From Pedobacter sp. SYSU D00535 (GTDB lineage: Bacteria > Bacteroidota > Bacteroidia > Sphingobacteriales > Sphingobacteriaceae), in the NCBI RefSeq assembly GCF_017355855.1, contig NZ_JAFEWD010000006.1, positions 1 to 64,000 of the forward strand: a stretch of 64,000 nt of DNA. The letters run 5' to 3'. The notes beneath the pieces are model-generated. The model was not told the origin of the DNA, made no database searches, and saw nothing but the letters and a program-made list of their open reading frames with translations. Position 1 is the stretch's first letter. Every line of letters starts with the position of its first letter. Of this stretch, positions 55,062-64,000 are shown in pieces. The translations under genes were made by a program, and so were the position numbers.

Positions 55062-56147
55062 ATGGATAGGTTTAACGTTCTGTATTTTGACGGGCAAACT
55101 TCCCTGCCGAAGGAGGCCGTGGTCTCCCTGGAGCTTCGACATCTTACCATCGTGTACTTGCAGGATGACGAAGAGAAAAGGGTGGTGTGGGAGCTCGATC
55201 AGATCCAGCCGATAGAAATTTCAGGAAATCTTCATATCCTCAGATATGGAGATTTTCCTTTACAGCAGATTGATTGCAAAGACCACCACTTTTATAAAGC
55301 ACTTGCCGACCGATATCCCGGAGCTGCTTTTTTGAAGATAAGCTTTGCAGATCGGGTAAAGGGCTGGAATGTTGTAGCTATCACTCTCGGTTTTATTGCC
55401 ATCATGGCCTCCGTTTACTTCCTGGTCTTACCTCCGGTTGCCGAGTTGCTTGCTGGTCAGATCCCGCAGACGATGGAGGTTCAGTTGGGAAATTCTTTGT
55501 ACGAGGGTTTTGTTTCGGAATATGAGAAGAATGAGAAACTAACGAAGTTGACGAATAGCTTCTCCCGAGAAATAGATTTCAATACCTCTTATCCGATTGA
55601 CGTTACGGTAGTGAAAAGCCCGCAGGTAAATGCCTTTGCATTGCCGGGAGGGAAGGTTGTGATTTATGACGGATTATTGAAAAAGATGCGCAGTGCGGAG
55701 GAGCTGGCCGCACTTTTGTCCCACGAAGTAGGCCACATAGAACACCGGCATTCCTTGAAATCCATTAGCAGAAGTTTATCCGGCTATATTTTTGTCTCCT
55801 TAATTCTAAACGATATCAATGGTTTAAGCGCTGTTTTGGTAGACAACGCCAACACGCTCAATAATCTCAGCTACTCGCGAAGTTTGGAAGCAGATGCTGA
55901 CGCCCGGGCAGTAGAGACATTAGACAGGAACAATCTCGATCAAAAAGGCTTAGTTGGCTTGTTTGAAATCCTCAATAAGGAAGCAGGAGAGGATACCGAT
56001 TATTTGAAGTTTTTAAGCACGCACCCGCTGACAAAAGAGCGGATGCAAAAGGCGAGGGAAGCAGCAGCTAAGCAAGGTCCTTTCAAGAAGAATCCGCGAA
56101 TGGAAGAGCTGTTCCGGGAAATTAGCGAAAACGGAAAGGCTAAATAG
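55062..56147 (+). CDS. M48-family zinc metallopeptidase with membrane anchor
   Basis: A 361-residue protein. The first 100 residues form a non-catalytic domain, then one membrane helix (about residues 105-130, VVAITLGFIAIMASVYFLVL). The peptidase domain has the zinc motif HEVGH (near residue 220) and the third ligand in SLEADADARAVE. The start at 55062 is chosen over the upstream open frame because it begins right after the DUF898 stop. M48 proteins act in envelope quality control; the substrate here is unknown. Confidence 0.9.
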   Translation: MDRFNVLYFDGQTSLPKEAVVSLELRHLTIVYLQDDEEKRVVWELDQIQPIEISGNLHILRYGDFPLQQIDCKDHHFYKALADRYPGAAFLKISFADRVKGWNVVAITLGFIAIMASVYFLVLPPVAELLAGQIPQTMEVQLGNSLYEGFVSEYEKNEKLTKLTNSFSREIDFNTSYPIDVTVVKSPQVNAFALPGGKVVIYDGLLKKMRSAEELAALLSHEVGHIEHRHSLKSISRSLSGYIFVSLILNDINGLSAVLVDNANTLNNLSYSRSLEADADARAVETLDRNNLDQKGLVGLFEILNKEAGEDTDYLKFLSTHPLTKERMQKAREAAAKQGPFKKNPRMEELFREISENGKAK

Positions 56148-56218
56148 TACTACTGGTCAAATAGGGACGGCCAGTACTATCCCTCGGTCAGGAGGTAGTA
56201 ATTAGGGCTCCTATCCGC

Positions 56219-56797
56219 TTATTGTTGCTCTTGCAAAAAGGCTACCAGCTTGGCCACTGCTCGTCCGCGGTGACTGATTGCATTTTTTTCTTCAGCGGCC
56301 ATTTCTGCGAAGGTAATAGCGTGCCCTTCGGGGATAAAAATAGGATCATAACCAAATCCTGCTGCTCCCGCCCGTACTTCGGTAATGGATCCTTCTACAC
56401 TTCCCTCGAAGAATTGTTCCTCACCGTTAAGAATTAGCGAGATCACACAACGAAAGCGGGCTTTCCGATCCGTTTTGCCCGCCATTTTATCAAGGACCAG
56501 TTGCAGGTTCTCGTCAGAATCCCTGCTGCCCGAATATCTTGCAGAGTAAACACCCGGTTCACCGCTCAACGCATCTACTTCTAATCCTGAATCGTCTGAG
56601 AAACAGTCCAGCTGGAATCGCTCATAGATATACCGACTTTTCTGAGAAGCATTTGCTTCAAACGTCGCTCCCGTTTCCGGGATGTCGTCGAAACATCCTA
56701 TTTCTTCCAGCGTCTTCAATTGAAATCCGTCTCCAATCAGTGCCTGAACTTCTTCCAGTTTATGCTTGTTATTTGTTGCGAATACTAAAGTCTTCAT
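56219..56797 (-). CDS. rdgB: Non-canonical purine NTP pyrophosphatase (RdgB/HAM1 family)
   Basis: A 192-residue enzyme that hydrolyses ITP, dITP and XTP and so keeps them out of DNA and RNA. Family motifs: FATNNKHKLEEV at the N-terminus, FSDDSGLEVDAL, PGVYSARYSG, GFGYDPIFIP and SHRGRA. ATG at 56797 fits the family N-terminus; the open frame runs 20 codons further up but without family similarity. Gap of 35 bp from the upstream gene at 57354. Confidence 0.94.
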   Translation of the reverse strand: MKTLVFATNNKHKLEEVQALIGDGFQLKTLEEIGCFDDIPETGATFEANASQKSRYIYERFQLDCFSDDSGLEVDALSGEPGVYSARYSGSRDSDENLQLVLDKMAGKTDRKARFRCVISLILNGEEQFFEGSVEGSITEVRAGAAGFGYDPIFIPEGHAITFAEMAAEEKNAISHRGRAVAKLVAFLQEQQ

Positions 56798-56832
56798 ATG
56801 TGTTAATATTTTTAGGTAATGAAACGGTAGGT

Positions 56833-57354
56833 TTACATTCCCTTCATCTCCGCCCAAAACGCTTTTTTCTTCTCAACGTCGTTCATCATCTCGGTAAAAC
56901 TGTAGGATACCAGTACCTTAGCTCCGTCCATATCAGTAACCTTATTAAGTGTAAGCGGCGGCAGTTGCAGGTGCTGCGGGTTAATACCGAAAATGACTAG
57001 TTTACTAAGGGCGAAGAAGCTTTTCAACTGGCTGAAGCTGCTTCCGGGATATTTATGCAGATTGACGAGTGCAATGTCTTTTAGCTCGAGTTTTTTCGCA
57101 CCTAAAATGCTTTGTAGTGCCTCCATTTCTTTAGGAGCCATAAATTTATGTCCCGGCTCGTCCACCACCAGCACAAAGTACTTGTTATTCTCTCCCAAAT
57201 ACTCGAAGCCTGTAAATTCCTGTTCTACCGGCTTTTCTTCCGGCTGAGCTAAGGACTCAGGGGGCCTAGATATTTCAATCTCATCTACATAATAAAGATC
57301 ATCTGACATTAGCAGCTGTAGTGCCAAGGGATGATCTGCCTTTAACTCGCTCAT
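56833..57354 (-). CDS. Conserved-type hypothetical protein upstream of rdgB
   Basis: A 173-residue soluble protein. The N-terminus (DHPLALQLLMSDDLYYVDE) is followed by a proline-rich linker and an alpha/beta-looking domain (KYFVLVVDEPGHKFM, LVIFGINPQHLQLPPL, VLVSYSFTEMMNDVEKKKAFW). I do not recognise the family. ATG at 57354 follows GGAGGA directly; the frame also opens at a TTG three codons before. It is probably co-transcribed with rdgB. Confidence 0.78.
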   Translation of the reverse strand: MSELKADHPLALQLLMSDDLYYVDEIEISRPPESLAQPEEKPVEQEFTGFEYLGENNKYFVLVVDEPGHKFMAPKEMEALQSILGAKKLELKDIALVNLHKYPGSSFSQLKSFFALSKLVIFGINPQHLQLPPLTLNKVTDMDGAKVLVSYSFTEMMNDVEKKKAFWAEMKGM

Positions 57355-57360
57355 TCCTCC

Positions 57361-57368
57361 CAAAAATA
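57361..57368 (-). promoter_or_regulatory. Candidate TAnnTTTG promoter box
   Basis: Minus-strand TATTTTTG, six bases before the ATG at 57354, exact match to the -7 consensus; no clear -33 box. Confidence 0.45.
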
Positions 57369-57497
57369 AGAATCTGCTTTCTGTTAAAAATAGTTAAATC
57401 AAAATTCCGTTAACAGGTAGAGTTGTAAATCACGTTATCTTAGAAAGCTCAAAAGTCCCTAATTTCAGAAAATCAACAAATAATAGATTATATCTGA

Positions 57498-57505
57498 TAA
57501 TTTTG
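57498..57505 (+). promoter_or_regulatory. Candidate TAnnTTTG promoter box of the SurA-like gene
   Basis: TAATTTTG matches the -7 consensus and lies 59 bases before the ATG at 57565. No TTTG at the -33 spacing. Confidence 0.45.
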
Positions 57506-57564
57506 CGAGATTTCAAAGATCTGAAACATTTAAATTAAGCCTGTAAGGCGCTAAATAAGAATAC

Positions 57565-58914
57565 ATGAAAAGAATTTTCGGAGTTGTACTATTACTGGTA
57601 AGCTTTCAAACACTCCTGGCGCAGCAGCCCAATACCATAAATAAAATTGTAGCTGTGGTAGGAGATAATATCATTTTACAGTCGGATATAGAGCGTGACT
57701 ACGCTAACTACTTGTTGCAGGGTAATCCTGAAAATCAGGAGGTGAAGTGCTACCTGGTGCAGCAAATGCTCACACAAAAGTTATTATCACAACAAGCAGT
57801 GATTGACTCTGTCACTGTTTCTGATGACGAAGTTTCAAATGAAATTGACAGAAGGATGCGTTCTTTCATTCAACGTGCAGGAGGACAAGAGCGTTTAGAG
57901 CAATTCCTGAATCGATCCGTATTGCAATATAAAGATGAGATTCGCCCTGACGTGCGCGAGCAACTTATCTCAGACAGGATGCGCGGAAAGATCACCGAGA
58001 ATATAAACGTAACACCGCTTGAGGTAAAACGTTATTTTGAAGCTATTCCAAAAGATAGCTTGCCTTATTATAATACGGAGGTGGAAGTTGGAGAAGTTGT
58101 TATTTATCCAAAGCTCACTAAAAAGGAAAAGGAAAGCTATCGGGACAAAGCTGAGGCTTTACGTGCCCGCATTAAGGCTGGAGAAGACTTTGCTACATTA
58201 GCGCGTCTGTATTCCCAGGATCCTGGTTCTGCTTCAGAAGGAGGAGATTTAGGATTTTTCGACCGCACAGTGATGGTGAAAGAATTCAGTGCAATGGCAT
58301 TTAAACTTAAGCCTGGTGAGCTTTCACCTGTATTCGAGACTGAGCATGGTTTTCACGTATTACAGGTGATGGAGCGCAGAGGTGAGCAAGTACGGGTAAG
58401 GCATATCCTGATTAAAATAGAGCCAACCAGCGCTAGTCTTGAGCGTACCAAAGCTAAAATTGACAGTGTTTACAACGACGTAGTTGCTAATAAAATTCCA
58501 TTCTCTACTGCAGCTTCTTTGTTCTCGGATAATAACGACACGAAGTTCACAGGAGGAATGCTGCTGCATACCGAAGGGGTGCAAAACCGTACAACTTATA
58601 TCCCTACCGATAAGCTGGATCCGGTTGTTTTCCTTTCTATTGACACCATGAAAGTAGGTTCATATTCCCGTCCTGAAATTTTCACCAGCAGAGAAGGCAA
58701 ACAAGGTTACCGCTTTCTGTATTTAAAGTCTAAAACCGAGCCTCATCAGGCCAGTCTGGAGAAGGACTTTCCAAAGATCAAGGAGATGGCTTATGCAGAT
58801 AAATTGAATCGCCGGGTGAGCGAATGGTTTGAAGACAAACGGAAATCCACTTACATCAAGATTGATCCTGAGTTTCAAAATTGTTCAGGGTTAAAAATGT
58901 GGGTATCTAGGTAA
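57565..58914 (+). CDS. SurA-like periplasmic peptidyl-prolyl isomerase
   Basis: A 449-residue protein with signal peptide MKRIFGVVLLLVSFQTLLA. The SurA-type N-terminal region (NKIVAVVGDNIILQSDIERD) is followed by two parvulin-type domains (about residues 170-275, FATLARLYSQDPGSASEGGDLGFF; and 275-390, VRHILIKIEP). SurA-type chaperones help outer-membrane proteins fold, which may include the barrels encoded in this window. It is followed after 10 bp by the MoxR ATPase. Confidence 0.92.
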   Translation: MKRIFGVVLLLVSFQTLLAQQPNTINKIVAVVGDNIILQSDIERDYANYLLQGNPENQEVKCYLVQQMLTQKLLSQQAVIDSVTVSDDEVSNEIDRRMRSFIQRAGGQERLEQFLNRSVLQYKDEIRPDVREQLISDRMRGKITENINVTPLEVKRYFEAIPKDSLPYYNTEVEVGEVVIYPKLTKKEKESYRDKAEALRARIKAGEDFATLARLYSQDPGSASEGGDLGFFDRTVMVKEFSAMAFKLKPGELSPVFETEHGFHVLQVMERRGEQVRVRHILIKIEPTSASLERTKAKIDSVYNDVVANKIPFSTAASLFSDNNDTKFTGGMLLHTEGVQNRTTYIPTDKLDPVVFLSIDTMKVGSYSRPEIFTSREGKQGYRFLYLKSKTEPHQASLEKDFPKIKEMAYADKLNRRVSEWFEDKRKSTYIKIDPEFQNCSGLKMWVSR

Positions 58915-58924
58915 TCAAAGTAGA

Positions 58925-59887
58925 ATGGCATATAACTCAGACAAAGAAGCAATAGATGCACTAAGTGCGTCTTATCAAAAGATCCGTCAGGAAATTGGAA
59001 ATGTCATTATTGGGCAGGACGAAGTTGTTAAATCAGTTCTTATTTCAATTTTCAGCAATGGCCATTGCTTACTTGTAGGAGTGCCGGGCTTAGCGAAAAC
59101 GCTGCTGGTACAAACAGTGTCCCAGGTGCTCGACCTGAGTTATAATAGAGTCCAGTTTACTCCGGATTTGATGCCTTCTGATATATTAGGATCTGAAATC
59201 CTGGGAGAAGACAGGGCTTTTAAGTTCATCAAAGGTCCTGTTTTCTCCAATATTATTCTTGCCGACGAGATCAACCGTACTCCCCCAAAAACACAGGCAG
59301 CTCTTCTTGAAGCAATGCAGGAGAAAATAGTTACGGTAGGTGGTCAGGAATACCCGCTTCCGCAACCGTTCTTTGTGTTGGCCACTCAGAATCCTATCGA
59401 GCAGGAGGGTACTTATCCGCTACCAGAAGCGCAGCTCGATCGCTTTATGTTCAACGTTTTCCTGTCATATCCGAGTTTTAAAGACGAGTTGCAGGTAGTG
59501 AAAAATACCACTGCCAACAGGAAGATTGAGCTTCAGAAAGTATTGAATGCAGAGGAGATCAAGTTCTTTCAAAAGCTGGTGAGGAATGTTCCTATCACGG
59601 ATAATGTTTTAGAATATGCAGTTTCTATTGCAGCCAAAACCCGTCCCGGTACTCCCACAGCAACCGATGAGGTCAACCGGTTTTTGAGTTGGGGTGCGGG
59701 CCCCAGAGCCTCCCAGTTTTTGGTGCTTGGTGCTAAGTGTCATGCAGCTATTTCTGGTAAATACTCACCAGATATCGAAGACGTGCAGGCAGTAGCAGAG
59801 CCCATTTTGCGTCACCGGATTGTTCGCAACTACAAAGCGGAAGCTGAAGGAATCTCTACCGAAGACCTTATCCGACGTCTCCTTTAA
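58925..59887 (+). CDS. MoxR-family AAA+ ATPase
   Basis: A 320-residue cytoplasmic ATPase with Walker A GVPGLAKTLL (about residues 46-55), Walker B IILADEINRTPPKTQAALLEA and the sensor region FVLATQNPIEQEGTYPLPEA, followed by the family lid domain (RPGTPTATDEVNRFLSWGAG). MoxR proteins act as chaperones, often with von Willebrand-factor-A partners; none is adjacent here. Probably in an operon with the SurA-like gene. Confidence 0.93.
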   Translation: MAYNSDKEAIDALSASYQKIRQEIGNVIIGQDEVVKSVLISIFSNGHCLLVGVPGLAKTLLVQTVSQVLDLSYNRVQFTPDLMPSDILGSEILGEDRAFKFIKGPVFSNIILADEINRTPPKTQAALLEAMQEKIVTVGGQEYPLPQPFFVLATQNPIEQEGTYPLPEAQLDRFMFNVFLSYPSFKDELQVVKNTTANRKIELQKVLNAEEIKFFQKLVRNVPITDNVLEYAVSIAAKTRPGTPTATDEVNRFLSWGAGPRASQFLVLGAKCHAAISGKYSPDIEDVQAVAEPILRHRIVRNYKAEAEGISTEDLIRRLL

Positions 59888-60080
59888 CAGCCTTTCTTAC
59901 TTGTGTTTCGCGCAGATCAGATTCAACCGCTGTCGCTTGTTTTCTTTAGAGATTTCTGCGAAGGAGTTAAGATCATTTCTGTTAATGTAGCGGCTTACTT
60001 TTGGTAGGGGCGGCTAATCTTGGTTCGTTATGGCAAAGTTGTTAAGCATGCCGTTGATTGAAAAGTTCTGCAGGATTTTT

Positions 60081-60956
60081 TTATGGGTTCTCGTCTACAG
60101 CAGCAACGTAGATTTCAAGGATAACACTCCATTTATATCCTGGCTGAACCTCCCAAACGCGAAGGTAATTGTAAGGCGTTATTTCTCTTCCTTTTACAAT
60201 GGACGCTTCTCCGGTAGTATAAGCAAGCTCTCCGCTATAGGATCTGTCTGCTCTAAGAGGTTTGGAAGAGGCTCTCAACCCCTGTTTTTGCCAGAACGCT
60301 GCAATCGCCTTTTTTCCGATGATAGGCTCTGAGCCTGGAAATAAAAGCCGCGCATCTTCTGCCAGAAATTCGGTATGTGCAATCTTATTATCCGCCTTCT
60401 GAACCGTTGCAAATAGTTTGTCGGAGCTTAGAACAATATCCTCACGCTGTTGCAATCGTTCTTGCGAGCGCTGTTTAAGATAGATCTCATTCGGAGGATT
60501 TGGGAAGTTTAGAACAGGTTTCGAAGTGGGTTTTTTATGTGGGATGCCCAGGTCTACCGCCAGCTTCCATACTCCTTTGCTATTTTTTTTCCAAACGGAT
60601 ACATACTGACCATAACTGGATATTTCGCTATCAAGATCTTTTCGGTAGTTGAAAGGTCCTGTGGTAAAACCCCAGTCACCGCTCTTAGAAATCTTTGCCC
60701 ATACCGGTTCCCAATTTAGAATCCCAAGGCTGTCCGACTGCTTCTTATAGTATTCCACGGCCGAAACAGGATTGGGTCTAAAGACGATCGTGCTGTTATC
60801 TGCCACTTTCAGGAACGCTTTTTTAAGCCCCTTTTCTTTTGCCAGAGCAGCGAAATAATTTTCAGCAGCCACTATCTGACTGACTTTATCCGGTGCTTGC
60901 CCGTATCCTGCATTGGCCAGGATAAGTAGCAAGAATACTTGAATGGAAACTTTCAT
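60081..60956 (-). CDS. Secreted NTF2-like (DUF4440-type) protein
   Basis: A 291-residue protein with signal peptide MKVSIQVFLLLILANAGYG. Two NTF2-like halves: residues about 25-150 (ALAKEKGLKKAFLKVAD, WGFTTGPFNYR, VSVWKKNSKGVWKLAVDLG) and about 175-290 (FLAEDARLLFPGSEPIIGKKAI, GELAYTTGEAS, YLRVWEVQPGYKWSVILE). No catalytic motif is evident and function is unknown. The ATG at 60956 is taken because the signal peptide starts there. Confidence 0.8.
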   Translation of the reverse strand: MKVSIQVFLLLILANAGYGQAPDKVSQIVAAENYFAALAKEKGLKKAFLKVADNSTIVFRPNPVSAVEYYKKQSDSLGILNWEPVWAKISKSGDWGFTTGPFNYRKDLDSEISSYGQYVSVWKKNSKGVWKLAVDLGIPHKKPTSKPVLNFPNPPNEIYLKQRSQERLQQREDIVLSSDKLFATVQKADNKIAHTEFLAEDARLLFPGSEPIIGKKAIAAFWQKQGLRASSKPLRADRSYSGELAYTTGEASIVKGREITPYNYLRVWEVQPGYKWSVILEIYVAAVDENP

Positions 60957-61082
60957 GGAGGATATGGGGAGCATTCTTCTTTTTAATGCCTGTACGATTA
61001 TCTGTTCATCTATTAAAACTACTGAATCAGGCGATAAGTATAAAGAGCAATAAAGACGAATTGTTTACGCTGCTTTCAGCAT

Positions 61083-61104
61083 GCAGAAGGGTAGGCCCTC
61101 CTGC
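61083..61104. terminator. Hairpin downstream of cysS
   Basis: Stem of nine pairs (GCAGAAGGG with CCCTCCTGC, one G-U) and a four-base loop, 9 bases after the cysS stop. No T-tract on the minus strand, so termination is uncertain. Confidence 0.4.
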
Positions 61105-61113
61105 GAATATTTA

Positions 61114-62574
61114 TCAAGCCTTAGTCCAGGTAGTTCCTTCCTTGCCGTCTTTCAGCTGGATTCCCAGGGCCTGTAGGCCGTTTCTTATTTTGTCTGAAGT
61201 CACATAGTCCTTGCTCAGTTTAGCTTCGTGTCTTAGCTGGATGATGAAGTCCATGATGTGACTGATGTCTTCTGTTTGGGCGTGCTCTTCTTTCAGCCCC
61301 AGAATGTCAAAGACAAAATCATCCATCAGGGATTTCAGAGCTGCTACATCCTGCGCCGTAGCTGCTGTTTTCCCATCATAAATACTATTGATGATTCGTA
61401 CTGCTTCGAACAATTCTGCTATCGCTATCGGACTGTTAAAGTCATCATTCATGGCGTCATAGCAACGTTCTCTGATTGCAGCAACGTCTACCTCCGACCG
61501 CTCTGATGTCTTCAACTTGCCCAGTAGCCCGTAAGCCGCCATTAGTCGCTTAAATCCTTTGTCCGACGCCTCCAGTGCTTCATTTGAGAAGTCGAGTGTG
61601 CTGCGGTAATGTGCCTGCAGCATAAAAAACCGAACGGTCATTGGCGAGAACCCGCGGCTAAGCAATGGATGGCTTCCAGTGAAGAGCTCGTGCGGAAGAA
61701 ATCCGTTTCCTGCTGATTTTGACATTCGGGCACCATTTACAGTAAGCATATTGGTATGCATCCAGTACTTGGCTGGCTGTGAATGATTGCATGCCTGCGA
61801 TTGCGCTATTTCATTAGTATGATGGGTAGCTGCGAGGTCCATACCTCCTCCATGAATGTCGAAGGTTTCACCAAGGTATTTACTGCTCATGGCGGAGCAT
61901 TCAATGTGCCAACCTGGAAAACCCCAGCCCCATGGTGACGGCCAGCGCATAATATGCTCTGATTTTGCTTTTATCCACAGCGCAAAGTCAAGGCGCCCGT
62001 GTTTCTCATCCTGTCCACCCAGATCGCGCGTGTTCGCCAGCAGTTCTTCGAGGTTCCGGTTGGTAAGAATAGTGTAGTTGTGGTCTTTACTGTATTTCTC
62101 TACATCAAAATACACCGTGCCGTTTTTCTCATAAGCAAAGCCGTTCTCGATGATCTCTTTGATCATTTCAATTTGCTCAGCAATATGTCCGGTGGCGGTA
62201 GGTTCAATACTTGGCGGCAGCGTATTAAACAGGTTCATTACATCATGAAATCCGATGGTGTACCGCTGAACAATTTCCATCGGCTCCACCTGTTCCAGCC
62301 TTGCTTTTTTAGAAAATTTGTCGTCTCCCTCGTCCCGGTCTCCTTCCAAATGGCCTGCATCGGTAATATTTCTTACGTACCGCACTTTGTATTTTAGGTG
62401 CAAGAGGTATCGGTAAATGAGGTCGAAGGAAACGAAGGTCCTGCAATTGCCGAGATGCACATCACTATATACGGTCGGTCCGCAAACATACATCCCCACA
62501 AAGGGAGGATTTAGGGGCTCGAATAATTCTTTCTTTCTTGTGAGAGTGTTATAAATAACCAGCTTGTTACTCAT
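61114..62574 (-). CDS. cysS: Cysteinyl-tRNA synthetase
   Basis: A 486-residue class I synthetase charging tRNA(Cys). The zinc cysteine and HIGH-like signature are [15 protein letters not shown] (the HLGN form is usual in Bacteroidota), the second zinc region is GWHIECSAM, and the KMSKS loop is MSKSAGN. The C-terminal anticodon-binding region is complete. Single-copy essential gene. Confidence 0.96.
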   Translation of the reverse strand: MSNKLVIYNTLTRKKELFEPLNPPFVGMYVCGPTVYSDVHLGNCRTFVSFDLIYRYLLHLKYKVRYVRNITDAGHLEGDRDEGDDKFSKKARLEQVEPMEIVQRYTIGFHDVMNLFNTLPPSIEPTATGHIAEQIEMIKEIIENGFAYEKNGTVYFDVEKYSKDHNYTILTNRNLEELLANTRDLGGQDEKHGRLDFALWIKAKSEHIMRWPSPWGWGFPGWHIECSAMSSKYLGETFDIHGGGMDLAATHHTNEIAQSQACNHSQPAKYWMHTNMLTVNGARMSKSAGNGFLPHELFTGSHPLLSRGFSPMTVRFFMLQAHYRSTLDFSNEALEASDKGFKRLMAAYGLLGKLKTSERSEVDVAAIRERCYDAMNDDFNSPIAIAELFEAVRIINSIYDGKTAATAQDVAALKSLMDDFVFDILGLKEEHAQTEDISHIMDFIIQLRHEAKLSKDYVTSDKIRNGLQALGIQLKDGKEGTTWTKA

Positions 62575-62578
62575 GCTG

Positions 62579-62586
62579 CAAACTTA
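62579..62586 (-). promoter_or_regulatory. Candidate TAnnTTTG promoter box of cysS
   Basis: Minus-strand TAAGTTTG ends four bases before the cysS ATG, the same spacing as the tilS and OstA-like boxes; no TTTG at -33. Confidence 0.5.
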
Positions 62587-62623
62587 CTAAAATACGCTGA
62601 TTTACCCTCCGTTCAGGAAATCG

Positions 62624-63745
62624 TTACTTTAATTCAACATCTGTCCTAACGGGATAATGATCTGAAAGCTTTTCAGCGATAATGATATAATTTTTTACGT
62701 CAAAATGGGGAGTCAGGAAAATATAGTCGATCTGGAAATTGGGGAAGTCGCCATTGTAGGTGATACCGAAGCCGCTTCCTTTCTTTCTGAAGCTATTTGA
62801 CAATCCTTTTGCAATAGTATTTACTGCATAAGAAACAGGTGTATCATTGAAATCACCTGCAATGATGTAGGGCAAGCCGGTGCTGTCTGCATGGTGTTTG
62901 AGTAATTCAGCCTGTTCGGCTCTTTTTATGAACGCGTTCTTTAAACGGCTACCGATTCTTTTTGACGATTGAATATCCGTATTGATCTCTTTTACATTTT
63001 CGAGGTACTTGTAATCTTCCGGCTGAAAACTGATGGATTGAAGGTGTACATTGTATACCCGAAAGCGCTGTTTTTTGAATTCGAAATCGGTGTAAATTGC
63101 TTGATTTGCGGCTTTCGAGTCGGAGAACAAAACCCTTCCCCTGTTTTTAATTTTTAGCTTCGAGAAGATGGCCATTCCATTGGTTTCATAATCGTTACCG
63201 TCAGTTTCCTGAATGTAGTAATGATTGCTATTCAGCGCCTCGGTCAGATGCTTACGCATCACGAACTCCCCTTTGCGCCGAGTGTAATATTCCTGAATAC
63301 AGATAATATCCGGCTGTTCGTTCCGAATCACTTCCAGCATCTGATCCCGGTCTACAGGGTTTCCCGGCTGCTCATTGAACTTCCGGAAATAATGCACATT
63401 CCAGGTCATGACCCTTAAAAAGGTATTAGACGATTTTGGTACTCTTATGGCAGTTTCTCCCCGAAAACCGATAGTGCTGGCTAAAAACTTCCAGCCCAGT
63501 AGGATAGCTGCCAGCGAGAGCAGCGCTAGCACCGGCTTTCTTACCAGCCAATAGATCAGAAAGACGATATTTATGAGGAAAAAGATAGGGTAGGCCAGCC
63601 CAAAGAATGCGATTGGCCAAAAAGTGGAAGGGTCGATAAATGATGCAGAATAAGCAAGTAACAAGCACACAATGGCGGCGACATTGAATGCCAGTATACT
63701 TCTGCTAAAAAAACCAATGGATCTTTTTTTCTTCCTGGGCCTCAT
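62624..63745 (-). CDS. Membrane-anchored endonuclease/exonuclease/phosphatase family protein
   Basis: A 373-residue protein. Three hydrophobic segments occupy residues about 12-95. The catalytic domain (about 110-373) carries the family motifs VMTWNVHYF, DIICIQEYY, YIIAGDFND and the C-terminal LSDHYPVRTDVEL. The domain faces out of the cytoplasm if the topology is the usual one; the substrate (phosphodiester of DNA, lipid or other) cannot be told. Its ATG overlaps the stop of the rhomboid gene by four bases. Confidence 0.9.
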   Translation of the reverse strand: MRPRKKKRSIGFFSRSILAFNVAAIVCLLLAYSASFIDPSTFWPIAFFGLAYPIFFLINIVFLIYWLVRKPVLALLSLAAILLGWKFLASTIGFRGETAIRVPKSSNTFLRVMTWNVHYFRKFNEQPGNPVDRDQMLEVIRNEQPDIICIQEYYTRRKGEFVMRKHLTEALNSNHYYIQETDGNDYETNGMAIFSKLKIKNRGRVLFSDSKAANQAIYTDFEFKKQRFRVYNVHLQSISFQPEDYKYLENVKEINTDIQSSKRIGSRLKNAFIKRAEQAELLKHHADSTGLPYIIAGDFNDTPVSYAVNTIAKGLSNSFRKKGSGFGITYNGDFPNFQIDYIFLTPHFDVKNYIIIAEKLSDHYPVRTDVELK

Positions 63746-63999
63746 TTTTTATTGCTGGCTCTGAACAGCTGCTCTTTTTCCTGCTTACTTAAACTATCGT
63801 ATCCTGATTTAGAAATCTTGTCAAGAATCCGGTCGATTACTTCCTGATCCGGTAGTGCACTGTAACTAGTAGAAGATTTTGCCGGCTCGTTTCTGATCAC
63901 TTTAAATCGTTTTTCCCTGTTAAATAGCTTACTCCAGTCGCTACCTGCCTGTAAGCGCTTGATAAACACAAAGCCAAGTAGGGCGCCTCCCAGATGCGC
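63742..63999 (-). CDS. Rhomboid-family intramembrane protease, C-terminal end (5' partial)
   Basis: The frame is open to the window edge. Its first residues, AHLGGALLGFVFIK, match the last membrane helix of rhomboid proteases with the catalytic His in HLGG. A cytoplasmic tail of about 70 residues follows (DQEVIDRILDKISKSGYDSLSKQ), a type often seen in Bacteroidota rhomboids. The catalytic Ser lies outside the window. Confidence 0.85.
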   Translation of the reverse strand, partial: AHLGGALLGFVFIKRLQAGSDWSKLFNREKRFKVIRNEPAKSSTSYSALPDQEVIDRILDKISKSGYDSLSKQEKEQLFRASNKK

Positions 64000-64000
64000 T

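Noticed and set aside
60986-61207. A plus-strand frame in the gap downstream of cysS
   Set aside because: Most of it is antisense to the end of cysS and it has no recognisable feature.

Overview
The window looks like a Bacteroidota chromosome segment, most probably from the family Sphingobacteriaceae (a Pedobacter-like organism). The reasons are the giant surface proteins ending in the type B (CHU_C, gliding-motility-associated) type IX secretion signal, their PorP/SprF-like partners, the TAnnTTTG promoter boxes, the HLGN form of the cysteinyl-tRNA synthetase signature and the Bacteroidota-style histidine kinase with many PAS domains. The genus is an inference; no rRNA or tRNA gene was seen.

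Positions 1-31.4 kb are an accessory surface-protein island. It holds four copies of one module: a giant secreted adhesin with its own variable repeat-rich ectodomain, a shared C-terminal part of about 380 residues ending in the type IX sorting domain, then a nearly identical PorP/SprF-like outer-membrane protein and a shared intrinsic terminator. The adhesin/partner pairs are 1-6324/6764-7693, 9861-15056/15340-16269, 16703-21523/21819-22757 and 25825-29889/30295-31218. Between adhesin and partner lie conserved non-coding repeats and a hairpin whose stem changes with compensation. Placed among the modules are an apolipoprotein N-acyltransferase homologue just upstream of adhesin 2, a membrane-anchored AraC-type regulator between modules 3 and 4, and a tail-fibre-like secreted protein just upstream of adhesin 4. 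My reading is that each SprF-like protein helps its own adhesin through the type IX system, so the island would be a repertoire of surface fibres on a common export chassis.

Positions 31.5-40.2 kb hold a tiny zinc-ribbon-like protein, the SbcD-SbcC nuclease operon and, convergent to it, a soluble sensor histidine kinase with five PAS-like domains and a STAS/SEC14-like domain fused after the ATPase domain. Positions 40.4-48.7 kb hold a minus-strand trehalose operon: glycogen debranching enzyme (TreX/GlgX), TreZ, then a TreY-MalQ fusion, closed by a terminator. Together these would debranch alpha-glucan, convert its chains to trehalose and disproportionate leftover maltodextrins. An orphan response regulator diverges from it.

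Positions 49.3-64 kb are ordinary core genes: two small proteins, a PH-like membrane protein with tilS, an OstA/LptA-like protein, a DUF898 membrane protein paired with an M48 metallopeptidase, an rdgB-type pyrophosphatase, a SurA-like chaperone with a MoxR ATPase, an NTF2-like secreted protein, cysS, a membrane-anchored endonuclease/exonuclease/phosphatase protein and the C-terminal end of a rhomboid protease cut by the window edge.
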